From Allocoprobacillus sp002160865 (GTDB lineage Bacteria > Bacillota_I > Bacilli_A > Erysipelotrichales > Coprobacillaceae): a stretch of 64,000 bases of DNA. The translations under genes and the position numbers were made by a program. The notes beneath the pieces are model-generated. The model searched no databases, was not told the DNA's origin, and was given only the letters and a program-made list of their open reading frames with translations. Positions 1-7,439 of the stretch are shown here, piece after piece; position 1 is the first letter of the stretch, and the number at the start of each line of letters is the position of its first letter. The stretch is from assembly GCF_042850985.1 (NCBI RefSeq), contig NZ_AP031415.1, positions 620,001-684,000 of the forward strand, in the 5' to 3' direction.

Positions 1-308
1 TCATTTAGGTTATTTGTATGAAAACTTAATGGCACAGTTATTAGCTTCAAAGGATAGAGAATTATATTATCATACATGGGAAAAAGAAAATAGCACTCAT
101 TATCATGAGATAGATTTTTTAATTTTTGAAGGAAGTAAAATTTCAGCTATTGAGGTTAAATCCTCAGGATTAGGTAAACATGATTCTCTATGTGAATTTG
201 CAAAAAATATTCTAAACATATAAAAATTATTATATTTTTTCGCAAAAAGACTATAAACAGGAAAAGGGTATACAATTTATGTTTATGTATTTAGCTCCAT
301 TTTTATAA
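1..308 (+). pseudogene. C-terminal piece of DUF4143 AAA ATPase, frameshifted
   Basis: The 5' part lies outside the window. The first frame reads through the typical DUF4143 C-terminal pattern (LYYHTWEKENSTHYHEIDFL, then IEVKSSG), the PD-(D/E)XK-like end of a family of AAA ATPases sometimes called toxin/antitoxin-like. That frame stops at 223, but the expected last block (about KDYKQEKGIQFMFMYLAPFL) continues in the next frame and ends at 308. A single indel around 200-222 therefore separates two matching halves. I infer a decayed gene; a sequencing error is the alternative. No functional partner is visible in the window. Confidence 0.7.
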
Positions 309-384
309 TCATTTATAACAGACAAGGTGTAAGTAACTTTTTTCTGTTCTTTATTTTTTATCAAAATTTAAAAAGTTGTTATAA

Positions 385-417
385 GGGATATAGCTTTAAA
401 AGTTATATCCCATTTTT
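385..417 (+). terminator. Rho-independent terminator
   Basis: An 8-bp stem (GGGATATA at 385-392, TATATCCC at 404-411) is followed by ATTTTT. It lies after the broken DUF4143 gene and before the small-gene array. Confidence 0.7.
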
Positions 418-442
418 ATGTAAGGAAAGTTTTTAATGATAG

Positions 443-488
443 AAAATGGGAATTATTCAATGTATTTGTCTTAATAGGTGAAGGGAGG
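443..488 (+). repeat. 46-bp leader element, copy A
   Basis: First of five ungapped 46-bp copies (443, 631, 2135, 6290, 6533). Each starts AAAATGGG, has a variable middle, then a conserved CTTAAT-GGTGAA-type block that ends in a Shine-Dalgarno sequence (here AAGGGAGG). The ATG of the next small gene follows after 8 bases. Confidence 0.75.
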
Positions 489-496
489 AATTGAAC

Positions 497-586
497 ATGA
501 AAAGAATTCTCATAGATGAAGATTGTTTATTGAGTATTTCTGAAACAGATTTTAAAGAAAAAAGAAAAGAATACTATTGTTATTGA
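497..586 (+). CDS. 29-aa mini-protein behind leader element A
   Basis: A short frame starts with ATG 8 bases after the strong Shine-Dalgarno AAGGGAGG of leader copy A. The product is highly charged (many K, R, E, D) and ends with Y-Y-C-Y. It has no membrane segment and no recognised family. Three other leader copies each precede a Cys-rich mini-gene with the same spacing, which supports translation here. It could be a shortened relic of such a gene. Confidence 0.45.
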   Translation: MKRILIDEDCLLSISETDFKEKRKEYYCY

Positions 587-630
587 TGGAAACAAGTGAA
601 GATTGATGGATTTTAGACTTTCAGTCTAAG

Positions 631-676
631 AAAATGGGGACTTTTTAATGTATTTATCTTAATGGGTGAAAGGGGG
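631..676 (+). repeat. 46-bp leader element, copy B (orphan)
   Basis: Same layout as the other four copies and ends in AGGGGG. At the expected start position (8 bases downstream, 685) there is AAA instead of ATG, and no small frame follows. This copy seems to have lost its gene. Confidence 0.65.
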
Positions 677-724
677 AATATTTAAAATTAAAAAGTTTTG
701 ATGAAAGTAGGAAAGGAGATGAAG

Positions 725-868
725 ATGATGGATGAATACAAACAAGCAATGATTGATATTTTAAAACATCAACAATCTGAAAGCTTGAAATGGTACAGAG
801 TGATTCAGCTAATAAACATTGTTTTATTGATTGTATTATGTATCATATATTATTTAAAATTTTATTAA
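725..868 (+). CDS. 47-aa tail-anchored membrane peptide
   Basis: The Shine-Dalgarno AAAGGAG (712-718) precedes two consecutive ATGs at 725 and 728. The first 25 residues are polar and predicted helical; a single hydrophobic segment (roughly residues 27-45) ends at the C-terminus, so a cytoplasmic N-terminus with a C-terminal anchor is expected. It resembles the 47-aa protein at 7282-7425 in length, layout and the ending (Y-Y-L-K-F-Y against Y-A-I-F-Y). It belongs to a run of closely spaced small genes (725, 887, 1053, 1220). Function unknown; toxin-like, regulatory or pore-forming peptide are all possible. Confidence 0.6.
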   Translation: MMDEYKQAMIDILKHQQSESLKWYRVIQLINIVLLIVLCIIYYLKFY

Positions 869-886
869 CAAAAAGGAGATTATATT

Positions 887-1039
887 ATGGATATTATTGA
901 AATAACGGTTATTGATAAAGATGAAGAAATTCAACAATTACTTATGGATATGAAAAAACTATATATAAAAATGATAGTTCAAAAATTAATAACAATTATA
1001 GGACTCAGTTTACTTGTGATAGTAATTAATATCCTTTGA
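887..1039 (+). CDS. 50-aa tail-anchored membrane peptide
   Basis: Starts 18 bases after the previous stop, with AAAAGGAG as ribosome binding site. The N-terminal half is acidic (DKDEEIQQ); residues 33-50 are a hydrophobic helix ending the protein. Same architecture as its neighbours but with little obvious sequence identity. No family recognised. Confidence 0.6.
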   Translation: MDIIEITVIDKDEEIQQLLMDMKKLYIKMIVQKLITIIGLSLLVIVINIL

Positions 1040-1052
1040 GAGGAGAATTTAT

Positions 1053-1199
1053 ATGGATGAAAAAACGTTGAAGAAATTTATAGTCAGCTATGATGTACAT
1101 GTAAGAGAATCTTATCATCATGCACGAGCTTTACGTCATTTGGTTTTTATAGTGAATAGTTCGATGATTATTACGATGATTATTGAAAAATTTTTATAG
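1053..1199 (+). CDS. 48-aa membrane peptide
   Basis: Follows the previous gene by 13 bases with GAGAGGAG as ribosome binding site. It has a polar, His/Arg-rich N-terminal half and a C-terminal hydrophobic stretch (about residues 29-47). Third member of the small-membrane-gene run. Function unknown. Confidence 0.55.
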   Translation: MDEKTLKKFIVSYDVHVRESYHHARALRHLVFIVNSSMIITMIIEKFL

Positions 1200-1219
1200 T
1201 CAAGGAAAGGGTGAAAACA

Positions 1220-1396
1220 ATGATTTCTAGTTATAATATTTTAAAATTAATATGTGCAAATCAAGAGTTTCTATATGACCCAGAAATTTTAGAAAAAGTC
1301 ATAGATATTCTTTATGTTGATAGATTGAGATTCATAGAAGATTTCATCATCGATGTTATTTTGATTATATCTTTTATCAGTGTATTTGTTCTTTAA
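1220..1396 (+). CDS. 58-aa tail-anchored membrane protein
   Basis: I chose ATG 1220 rather than the in-frame GTG at 1211 because the ribosome binding site AAGGAAAGG (1202-1210) abuts the GTG but lies 9 bases from the ATG. Residues 1-38 are polar; the last 20 (DVILIISFISVFVL region) are a membrane anchor. In layout it resembles the 63-aa protein at 7440-7631. It ends just before the metallopeptidase gene and is probably cotranscribed with it. Confidence 0.55.
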   Translation: MISSYNILKLICANQEFLYDPEILEKVIDILYVDRLRFIEDFIIDVILIISFISVFVL

Positions 1397-1409
1397 AAGA
1401 AGAATAGAT

Positions 1410-2135
1410 ATGAATGAAATGAGTTATGCAAAGGGGTTATTAGATCAGCTTATCTGTCTATTAACTTCTATATGCCATGAAGATACCATCAAAAGATTCC
1501 AATATTTAAAAGAAAATGTTTTGTTTTATCAAATTCATAACAATTTACATCAATCCTATATAACTGAGAGTGTCATGACGCATCAAATAAGAGAGGTCAA
1601 TCCAATATTGAGAACACATTATTGTCATTTTCCACCAGAAAAGATAAATGACAAATATGAAGAACTGAAATCTATTATCTTTTTATCAAATATGGATTCT
1701 CCACAGATATCTCATGTGATTATTCATGAACTTGTTCATTTGTTGTCAAGTTGTCACTATCATATATATGGTGATTTATTAATAAGAAAAGTAGGAATCA
1801 ATTCGTATATTTATGTCAATAATCAAGATCAATATAAAAAATATCATGTCATTTACAATATAACCAATGAATTATTAACAGATTATATTGCGAATATTTT
1901 GAATCTTCAAATAACAGGTAAACAAATATCATCAGATCAAAGATGTTTTTTTGAACTATCTTTTGATGATTATATCAATAGACAACTTGAAAAAAAACAT
2001 TTCAATCAAGAAGATGTTATTCAAGCTTATTTTGAAAATGATATATCCTTTTTTGAAGATGTTTTCAATAATCATCTCAGTTATTTTGAAGGAAAATGTT
2101 ATATTGCTTTTCGCCATCATCAACAACTTAATTAA
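1410..2135 (+). CDS. Putative HExxH zinc metallopeptidase, 241 aa
   Basis: ATG 1410 fits better than an overlapping upstream GTG at 1380. The protein carries HELVH at residues 106-110 and, 43 residues later, E154-L-L-T-D158, an ExxxD third-ligand motif as in gluzincin peptidases. No signal peptide or membrane segment is visible, so a cytoplasmic enzyme is expected. I cannot assign a named peptidase family. It lies between the small membrane genes and the first Cys-rich mini-gene, and its stop codon shares its last base with leader element C. Substrate unknown; the adjacent small membrane proteins are a conceivable target, which is speculation. Confidence 0.65.
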   Translation: MNEMSYAKGLLDQLICLLTSICHEDTIKRFQYLKENVLFYQIHNNLHQSYITESVMTHQIREVNPILRTHYCHFPPEKINDKYEELKSIIFLSNMDSPQISHVIIHELVHLLSSCHYHIYGDLLIRKVGINSYIYVNNQDQYKKYHVIYNITNELLTDYIANILNLQITGKQISSDQRCFFELSFDDYINRQLEKKHFNQEDVIQAYFENDISFFEDVFNNHLSYFEGKCYIAFRHHQQLN

Positions 2136-2180
2136 AAATGGGATTTATGACTTGTTATTATCTTATAAAGTGAAAGGAGG
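2135..2180 (+). repeat. 46-bp leader element, copy C
   Basis: Begins at the last base of the metallopeptidase stop codon and ends in AAAGGAGG, 8 bases before the ATG of the Cys-rich gene at 2189. Confidence 0.75.
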
Positions 2181-2188
2181 TAAGAGTT

Positions 2189-2344
2189 ATGTGTAAAGTT
2201 AAATGTCAAGACTGTGCATTATGGGCGAGTGATAAAGTTTGTCAATATTGCGATCATTATGCTTATTTTAGAGATGCTTATCGTTGTGATATTGATGATA
2301 AAAGAGTCAGTCCATATAATTATTGTTATCGTTTTAAAGGTTAA
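2189..2344 (+). CDS. 51-aa Cys-rich mini-protein, paralogue 1
   Basis: Strong ribosome binding site AAAGGAGG, 8-base spacing. The protein begins MCKVKCQDCALW and contains Cys at 2, 6, 9, 18, 21, 33 and 46, with CxxC pairs (QCxxC type at 6-9 and 18-21). This looks like a small zinc- or cluster-binding fold. Two close paralogues lie at 6344 and 6588, on the other side of the TPR-CHAT/SpoVG pair, each behind the same 46-bp leader. No family recognised by me. A role as adaptor or metal-dependent regulator is only a guess. Confidence 0.75.
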   Translation: MCKVKCQDCALWASDKVCQYCDHYAYFRDAYRCDIDDKRVSPYNYCYRFKG

Positions 2345-2352
2345 AGTAGAAA

Positions 2353-2390
2353 GAAAGATGACTGGAATTTTTAGTCATCTTTCGATTTTC
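2353..2390 (+). terminator. Rho-independent terminator
   Basis: An 11-bp perfect stem (2353-2363 with 2373-2383) with a 9-base loop is followed by GATTTTC. It separates the small-gene array from the TPR-CHAT operon. Confidence 0.7.
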
Positions 2391-2411
2391 ATGAATTATT
2401 TTATTGTATAG

Positions 2412-2452
2412 TTGAAATTTTTATTTCATACTGATTTATAAATATTTATAAT
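2412..2452 (+). promoter_or_regulatory. Possible promoter of TPR-CHAT operon
   Basis: TTGAAA at 2412-2417 is followed at 17 bases by TTTATA (2435-2440), and a better TATAAT lies at 2447-2452 without a good -35. The region lies between a terminator and the next gene, so some promoter is expected here. Confidence 0.35.
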
Positions 2453-2499
2453 AAAGACAAGTCAGATAGTGTCTTGTATTTGAATAGGAAAGCTGGGAT

Positions 2500-5400
2500 G
2501 TGATAGGAATGAATTTTTTGAAAAAAAGTCAAATGAAGTTAAGAAAACAGTTTTATGAAAATCAAATTGTTGATTATGATCGACAGGCAAATCTTTATAA
2601 ACAGGAAATGAAATATTTTGAAGCATTGAAGCTGCACAAAAAGTGCTATGAAATGGCATGTGATTTATATGGGAGATATGCTATAGAAAGTCTTATTTGT
2701 TTGAATAATTTAGGAAGAACTTATGCAGATACAGGGGATTATTTTCATGCATTAGATGTAGCTTTAGAAGTTTATCATCATACACAAGATATTTTGAGTC
2801 ATAGAAGTCAAGAATTTATTGTGATTTGTTATAATCTTGCTTTGTCCTATCATGATGTTTCTGATTATCAAAAAGCATTAGAAATGTATAAGCAGTGTTA
2901 TGATTTATCACAAACAAATTATGGTTTAAAAAATAGAGATACATTATTGTATTTATATAGTCTTGGTATGGCTTATAATGATATTGGAGATAATCGAAAA
3001 GCTTATGATATGATTCAAGAAGCTTATTATATGCAAAAAAGTATTTTAGGTGAAACAGATATTGATACACTTAAAAGTATGAAAGAATTAGGCATAATAG
3101 CCAATCAATTAGGGTTCCATCAAGAAGCTGTCAATATTTTAGAAAATTGTTATGATATGTTCAAAAAATATTATGGAAAAGATCATAACGAAACAATATC
3201 GGTTTATTCTTGTTTAGGTAAACTTTATTTGAATTTGAAAGAATATGCAAAGGCTCAAGAAGTTTTATCAGATGTTTATCAAATACGTAAAGAACGATTA
3301 GGGCAAACACATGTTTATACTCTCATCACTTTGAGTGATTTAAGTACTGTTTATTATCAGATCGGTGAATATCAAAAAAGCTTAGAATTAGCTAAAAAAG
3401 CTTATATAACAATGAAGGAAACTTATGGAGAAAAATATAATCATTGTTTAGATATGTTACAAAATTATATTCGCTGTCTACAAAAAAATAATGATATAGA
3501 AAAATCTATAGATTTTCAAGATAAGCTATATCTTCTCAAAAAAGAGAAGTATGGATATAATAATCCAAAAACACTACAATCACTCCACGATTTAAGTTAT
3601 TTATATTATGTGATGGGAAAAAATTTAAAAGCTACTGAATTAGAAGAAAAATGTTATGCTTTACAAAAAGAAGTCTTGGGTGAAACGCATAGAGATACAT
3701 TAAATAGTTTAAATCAACTCATAGACATTTATATTGATTTGGATCAATATGAACAGGCATTATCCTATTGTTTAAAAGCTTATGAAATAGAAGAAAAGTT
3801 ATTTGGTGAAAAAGATAAAACTTTTATTAATACTTTAAGTCAATTAGCACTGATATATTTTCAATTGGCTAACTATAAAGAAGCATTCAAAAAATATGAA
3901 AGATGTTACAATTTACAAAAAGAAGTCTTTGGTGAAAATAGTATTGAGGTTCTAGAGTCTTTAATCAATATGTATGTTGTTGATAGTTTAATAGACCACC
4001 TCATAACAACGCAAGAAAACAATCATCAATCTCCCATACTTTATGCCAAGATTGAAGAACATTTAAAGAATATGAATACAAGCCAATTTACACAAGTTTC
4101 ACAGATGATGTTGCTATTTATATCTTCAATGTTACAAAATCATAAACAATCACCTCAAGCCATTGAGTTGTTGGAACAGTATTATCAACAATTAAAACTG
4201 GTCAAAGGACCATCACATTCTGAAACAATAAATGCTTTACATATTATGGCTCAAGCTTATGAATCTTTAGATTTAATAAAATCCAATCAATTATATCGAG
4301 ATGCCTATGAATTATATCATAAAGTTTTAGGACCAAAACATATGACGACATTACTTTGTTTAGGGGAATTGGTTTTATCTTATCATAAACTTCATATTGA
4401 TAATCTTTTTGAAATGTATGCGAAACGTTTTTTAGAAGATATGAAACAGCAGATTTATCAATATTATTTATTAAGCGAAGCTTCACATAAAAATTTTCTA
4501 TTATCCTTGGTTGGTGTTATACAAATATATCAATCATATTATTTTCATCACCATAGAAATTTAACAGATTATCAATATCTTGTATCCTATAAAAATATCA
4601 TTCAAGATATTGAAGTCTTACGCAGTCGTTTAAAACAAATTCCTCAATATACTCAAAAAATCAATCATATGAATCATATTGAAAAACAGATACATCAAAC
4701 TGTAGATACACGCACTATTCTTCATCTTCAACAACAAAAAGAAAAGATACATGAAGAATTAAAACAAATGATGAAACAATATCAAGATCAGCTGATGTTG
4801 AATATGAATGATTCTATGATAGTCAGTCATTTACAGGACAATGATTTGTTATTGGATTATTATCAGTTAAATCAGCATCAATATGGTTTGGTTGTCATAG
4901 GCAAAGATTTATTTGAAAGCTATATTGTTGATGATTATGGAATAGATAAGATTCAAAAGCATCTAAACCATATTCAACATATTTATATATGTCCAGATGG
5001 TGATTTGTATCATGTATCTTTTGAACGATTCATTGATAAAGATATCAGTTATCTTTCTTCACCCAAAGGATTGTTTTATGAAGGGAATATTCATAATCAT
5101 GATGATATTGTATCGTTTGTATCACCAGATTTTGATGATACATTAGCTGACGATGGTTTTGACGAAACAAGAGGTGAAGGGAAGAAATCATCACTTCCGG
5201 GAAGTCTTGTCGAAGGGCATTATATTCAAAGTGTTTTTCCTGAAGCTAAGATTTACAGTGGAAAGAAGGCCAATGTAACAGAATTTTTAGCTGTTCATAG
5301 TCCTTCCATATTACATGTATCAACGCATGGAGAATATTTGCAAGATGAACAAAACATAATGGAGAGAGGAAGATTATGTTTAGCTGGATATAATCAGACA

Positions 5401-5913
5401 AATCATAAGGAAGAATATCAAAAAGGTTATGTCTCTGCTAATGATATTCAAAAAGAAATGGATTTAAAAAATACAAATCTTTTAGTCTTATCAGCATGTC
5501 TAACCGCAAAAGGAGATGTATTGCCTGGAGAAGGTATTTATGGATTAAGGAGAGCATTTGAATTAGCAGGGGTGAAAACTATGATATTAACAGTTGAAGC
5601 TATTCAGGATCATAATGCTGCTATTTTTATGAAAACATTTTATCGAAAATATTGTGAAAATAAAAATGTTTATCAATCCTTTTTAGAAACAAAAAAATAT
5701 TTAAGAGATGATCGACAGGCTTTAAAAGAATTACAGATTTATGCCAATGAATTTCCAGAATATGTATCAAAAGTTTATCCAAAGTCATATCGTTTTATCA
5801 AACGACATTTAGAAAATTATTTACATTTATGTCAAAGTCAAGGTTATCTTTTAAGAAATGAAAATGATAAAGAAGACTGGAATGGATTTATTATTCAAGG
5901 AAAAATAAGATAA
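2500..5913 (+). CDS. TPR-CHAT caspase-like protease, 1137 aa
   Basis: About residues 25-640 are consecutive TPRs of the roughly 42-residue, kinesin-light-chain-like kind (recurring YG..-TL-LG-Y-GDY-KAL-). A helical linker follows, and about residues 830-1137 form a CHAT domain of the caspase/separase clan. The expected catalytic dyad is present: His943 in HVSTHGEY and Cys1000 in LVLSACLTAKGD, followed by the family's PGEGIYGLRRAFELAGV stretch. Start is GTG 2500 with AGGAAAG upstream; ATG 2509 is an alternative. TPR-CHAT proteins elsewhere cleave a protein partner after a trigger (for example Csx29 in Craspase; caspase-like proteases act on bacterial gasdermins). Here there is no CRISPR gene nearby. 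Translation is coupled to the spoVG homologue downstream. The substrate is unknown; flanking small membrane proteins are candidates by position. Confidence 0.9.
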   Translation: MIGMNFLKKSQMKLRKQFYENQIVDYDRQANLYKQEMKYFEALKLHKKCYEMACDLYGRYAIESLICLNNLGRTYADTGDYFHALDVALEVYHHTQDILSHRSQEFIVICYNLALSYHDVSDYQKALEMYKQCYDLSQTNYGLKNRDTLLYLYSLGMAYNDIGDNRKAYDMIQEAYYMQKSILGETDIDTLKSMKELGIIANQLGFHQEAVNILENCYDMFKKYYGKDHNETISVYSCLGKLYLNLKEYAKAQEVLSDVYQIRKERLGQTHVYTLITLSDLSTVYYQIGEYQKSLELAKKAYITMKETYGEKYNHCLDMLQNYIRCLQKNNDIEKSIDFQDKLYLLKKEKYGYNNPKTLQSLHDLSYLYYVMGKNLKATELEEKCYALQKEVLGETHRDTLNSLNQLIDIYIDLDQYEQALSYCLKAYEIEEKLFGEKDKTFINTLSQLALIYFQLANYKEAFKKYERCYNLQKEVFGENSIEVLESLINMYVVDSLIDHLITTQENNHQSPILYAKIEEHLKNMNTSQFTQVSQMMLLFISSMLQNHKQSPQAIELLEQYYQQLKLVKGPSHSETINALHIMAQAYESLDLIKSNQLYRDAYELYHKVLGPKHMTTLLCLGELVLSYHKLHIDNLFEMYAKRFLEDMKQQIYQYYLLSEASHKNFLLSLVGVIQIYQSYYFHHHRNLTDYQYLVSYKNIIQDIEVLRSRLKQIPQYTQKINHMNHIEKQIHQTVDTRTILHLQQQKEKIHEELKQMMKQYQDQLMLNMNDSMIVSHLQDNDLLLDYYQLNQHQYGLVVIGKDLFESYIVDDYGIDKIQKHLNHIQHIYICPDGDLYHVSFERFIDKDISYLSSPKGLFYEGNIHNHDDIVSFVSPDFDDTLADDGFDETRGEGKKSSLPGSLVEGHYIQSVFPEAKIYSGKKANVTEFLAVHSPSILHVSTHGEYLQDEQNIMERGRLCLAGYNQTNHKEEYQKGYVSANDIQKEMDLKNTNLLVLSACLTAKGDVLPGEGIYGLRRAFELAGVKTMILTVEAIQDHNAAIFMKTFYRKYCENKNVYQSFLETKKYLRDDRQALKELQIYANEFPEYVSKVYPKSYRFIKRHLENYLHLCQSQGYLLRNENDKEDWNGFIIQGKIR

Positions 5914-5925
5914 GGAGTGGAAAAA

Positions 5926-6276
5926 ATGATTACAAACGTACGTATTAAAAAATTGAATAATGAAACAAGATTAAAATTTATTGCGAGTATTGTCTTTGAT
6001 CATGTTTTTGCAGTACATGATATCAAGGTGATAGAAGATGAAGAAAAAGCATTTATAGCTATGCCTTCTAAAAAAATAAAAGATGGTCAATGGGCTGATA
6101 TTTGTCATCCTATTTGTCAAGAATGTCGAGCAGTATTAGAAAATATCATTTTGTCATGTGCAAAGATGACAGATGAATCTCATCGTGATATTGCTGATTT
6201 TGTATCAAAATATGAAAATGTTCCTTTACTGGAACAGTTACCAGATGATTTTGAAATTGTAAATGAAGTGAAATAA
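5926..6276 (+). CDS. spoVG: SpoVG family protein, 116 aa
   Basis: The Shine-Dalgarno TAAGGAG overlaps the TPR-CHAT stop codon, so the two genes are translationally coupled. ATG 5926 is preferred to GTG 5917, which lies inside that site. The sequence follows SpoVG closely over residues 1-80: ITNVRIKKLN, then DHVFAVHDIKVIE, AMPSKK and ADICHPI. SpoVG proteins are small dimeric nucleic-acid-binding regulators. The last 35 residues form an acidic C-terminal extension (LLEQLPDDFEIVNEV). Pairing with a CHAT protease is unusual and suggests the regulator acts with, or is processed by, the protease (inference). Confidence 0.85.
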   Translation: MITNVRIKKLNNETRLKFIASIVFDHVFAVHDIKVIEDEEKAFIAMPSKKIKDGQWADICHPICQECRAVLENIILSCAKMTDESHRDIADFVSKYENVPLLEQLPDDFEIVNEVK

Positions 6277-6278
6277 AG

Positions 6279-6306
6279 AATCCCAAATAAAAATGGGATT
6301 TTTTAT
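6279..6306 (+). terminator. Rho-independent terminator of TPR-CHAT-spoVG
   Basis: A 7-bp stem AATCCCA/TGGGATT (6279-6285, 6294-6300) with an 8-base loop is followed by TTTTAT. Its 3' arm coincides with the start of leader element D. Confidence 0.75.
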
Positions 6307-6335
6307 TTGTTGTTGCCTTAATAAGTGAAAGGAGG
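6290..6335 (+). repeat. 46-bp leader element, copy D
   Basis: Overlaps the terminator arm and ends in AAAGGAGG, 8 bases before the ATG at 6344. Copies D and E share an identical 3' half apart from a few bases, which points to a recent tandem duplication. Confidence 0.75.
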
Positions 6336-6343
6336 GAAAAGTT

Positions 6344-6499
6344 ATGTGTAAAGTGAAATGCCAAGACTGTTCATTATGGGCAAGTGATAAAGTCTGTCAA
6401 TATTGTCAACATTATGTATACTTTGGAGATGCTCATCGTTGTGATATTGATGATAAAAGAGTGAGTCCAAATTATTATTGTAAATACTTTAAAGGTTAA
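6344..6499 (+). CDS. 51-aa Cys-rich mini-protein, paralogue 2
   Basis: Starts MCKVKCQDCSLW and keeps all seven Cys of paralogue 1 at the same positions, plus the invariant block HRCDIDDKRV. Most differences from paralogue 1 are single substitutions. With its leader it forms one cassette repeated at 6533-6749. Confidence 0.75.
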   Translation: MCKVKCQDCSLWASDKVCQYCQHYVYFGDAHRCDIDDKRVSPNYYCKYFKG

Positions 6500-6532
6500 A
6501 AGAATGAGCATAAAACATGTAAACTTATAGTA

Positions 6533-6578
6533 AAAATGGGAATTCCTACATGTATTTATCTTAATAAGTGAAAGGAGG
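6533..6578 (+). repeat. 46-bp leader element, copy E
   Basis: Ends in AAAGGAGG; the ATG at 6588 follows after 9 bases. The middle part contains the small palindrome GGAATTCC. Confidence 0.75.
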
Positions 6579-6587
6579 GAAAAAGTT

Positions 6588-6749
6588 ATGTGTAAAGTAA
6601 AATGTCAAGACTGTTCATTATGGGATAGTGATAAAGTTTGTCAATATTGTCGACATTATGCATATTTTAAAGATGCTCATCGCTGTGATATTGATGATAA
6701 AAGAGTCGGTCCAAATCATTATTGTTCTCGTTTTATACCAATTGATTAA
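6588..6749 (+). CDS. 53-aa Cys-rich mini-protein, paralogue 3
   Basis: Same MCKVKCQDCSLW start, same Cys ladder and HRCDIDDKRV block as the two paralogues; the C-terminus differs (SRFIPID). Distance and similarity make it a tandem duplicate of the gene at 6344. Confidence 0.75.
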   Translation: MCKVKCQDCSLWDSDKVCQYCRHYAYFKDAHRCDIDDKRVGPNHYCSRFIPID

Positions 6750-6795
6750 CATGAAAAGTCATGCATGATTATTTCATGAATGGCAAAAAGTATTT

Positions 6796-6829
6796 TATTC
6801 CTAAGTCTTTATAAAAAGACTTAGGAATA
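6796..6829. repeat. Perfect 15-bp inverted repeat
   Basis: 15 bases (6796-6810) pair perfectly with 6815-6829 around the loop ATAA. No T-run follows on the plus strand, so it is not a standard terminator. It lies 40 bases upstream of the small TPR gene. It could be an operator, an mRNA-stabilising hairpin or a factor-dependent stop. Confidence 0.7.
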
Positions 6830-6869
6830 CCTGACAAAATACAATTTTGAACAAATGGAGGTTAATGCA

Positions 6870-7277
6870 ATGGATTTATACAACGCAATGAAACAAGCAA
6901 GAAAATATTATGCTGAAAAAAATTATGAAAATGCTTTAGAAATATTTCAACAATGTTTTGATTTTGCAAAACAAGAATATGAAAAAGGAGATAAAAGAGG
7001 ATTGGATTTTCTTTTAAATGGAGATCCTTATGATAAAAAACTTGATTATGAAAAAGCTTTAAGAATCAATAGAGAGGCTTATTCTTTATGTCAAATGATA
7101 TTAAGTTGTTTTAATGACATAAGACGACATTTGTGTTTTTATTACAGCCTTGATGGATGTGATTTGAGATTTTTAGAGAATCGTTACAATACATATTTCG
7201 AAAAAACAATAAAACAACAAGAAAAATCTGAACAAGAATTCAAATTCTTGCTTAAACGCAAAGACGAGGAGGATTAA
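6870..7277 (+). CDS. Small TPR-containing protein, 135 aa
   Basis: ATG 6870 lies 8 bases after GGAGG (6857-6861); the upstream in-frame ATG at 6855 is within that site. The N-terminal 75 residues carry TPR-like helices (ARKYYAEKNYENALEIFQQC, then DYEKALRINREAY), similar in style to the repeats of the large TPR-CHAT protein. The C-terminus is charged and helical. No enzymatic domain. It could be an adaptor or competitor for the big TPR protein (inference from shared repeat type and location). Confidence 0.65.
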   Translation: MDLYNAMKQARKYYAEKNYENALEIFQQCFDFAKQEYEKGDKRGLDFLLNGDPYDKKLDYEKALRINREAYSLCQMILSCFNDIRRHLCFYYSLDGCDLRFLENRYNTYFEKTIKQQEKSEQEFKFLLKRKDEED

Positions 7278-7281
7278 CTCT

Positions 7282-7425
7282 ATGGAACAAGTGATCATAA
7301 ATGAACAAGAACTTATTCAAGAATTAGTTGATGAATTAGCAAAAGAACAATCTATTTATTTAAGATATGTTGTTTTTAATGCAGTCTTCTTAATGCTCAT
7401 TTGCGTATATGCCATTTTTTATTAA
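7282..7425 (+). CDS. 47-aa tail-anchored membrane peptide
   Basis: Strong ribosome binding site GAGGAGGA (7266-7273), start 4 bases after the previous stop. Residues 1-24 are acidic and helical; residues 27-47 form a membrane segment that ends the protein. Resembles the 47-aa peptide at 725-868, so the same small family flanks the island core on both sides. Confidence 0.6.
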   Translation: MEQVIINEQELIQELVDELAKEQSIYLRYVVFNAVFLMLICVYAIFY

Positions 7426-7439
7426 AGGAGATTTTAACG

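Noticed and set aside
2700..3950. Direct DNA repeats resembling a CRISPR array
   Set aside because: They are the coding repeats of the TPR domain, imperfect and in frame, without spacers.
2500..5913. TPR-CHAT as part of a type III-E CRISPR (Craspase) locus
   Set aside because: No gRAMP/Cas7-like gene, adaptation gene or repeat array occurs in the window.
6796..6829. Intrinsic terminator
   Set aside because: A perfect stem but no T-run after it on the plus strand.
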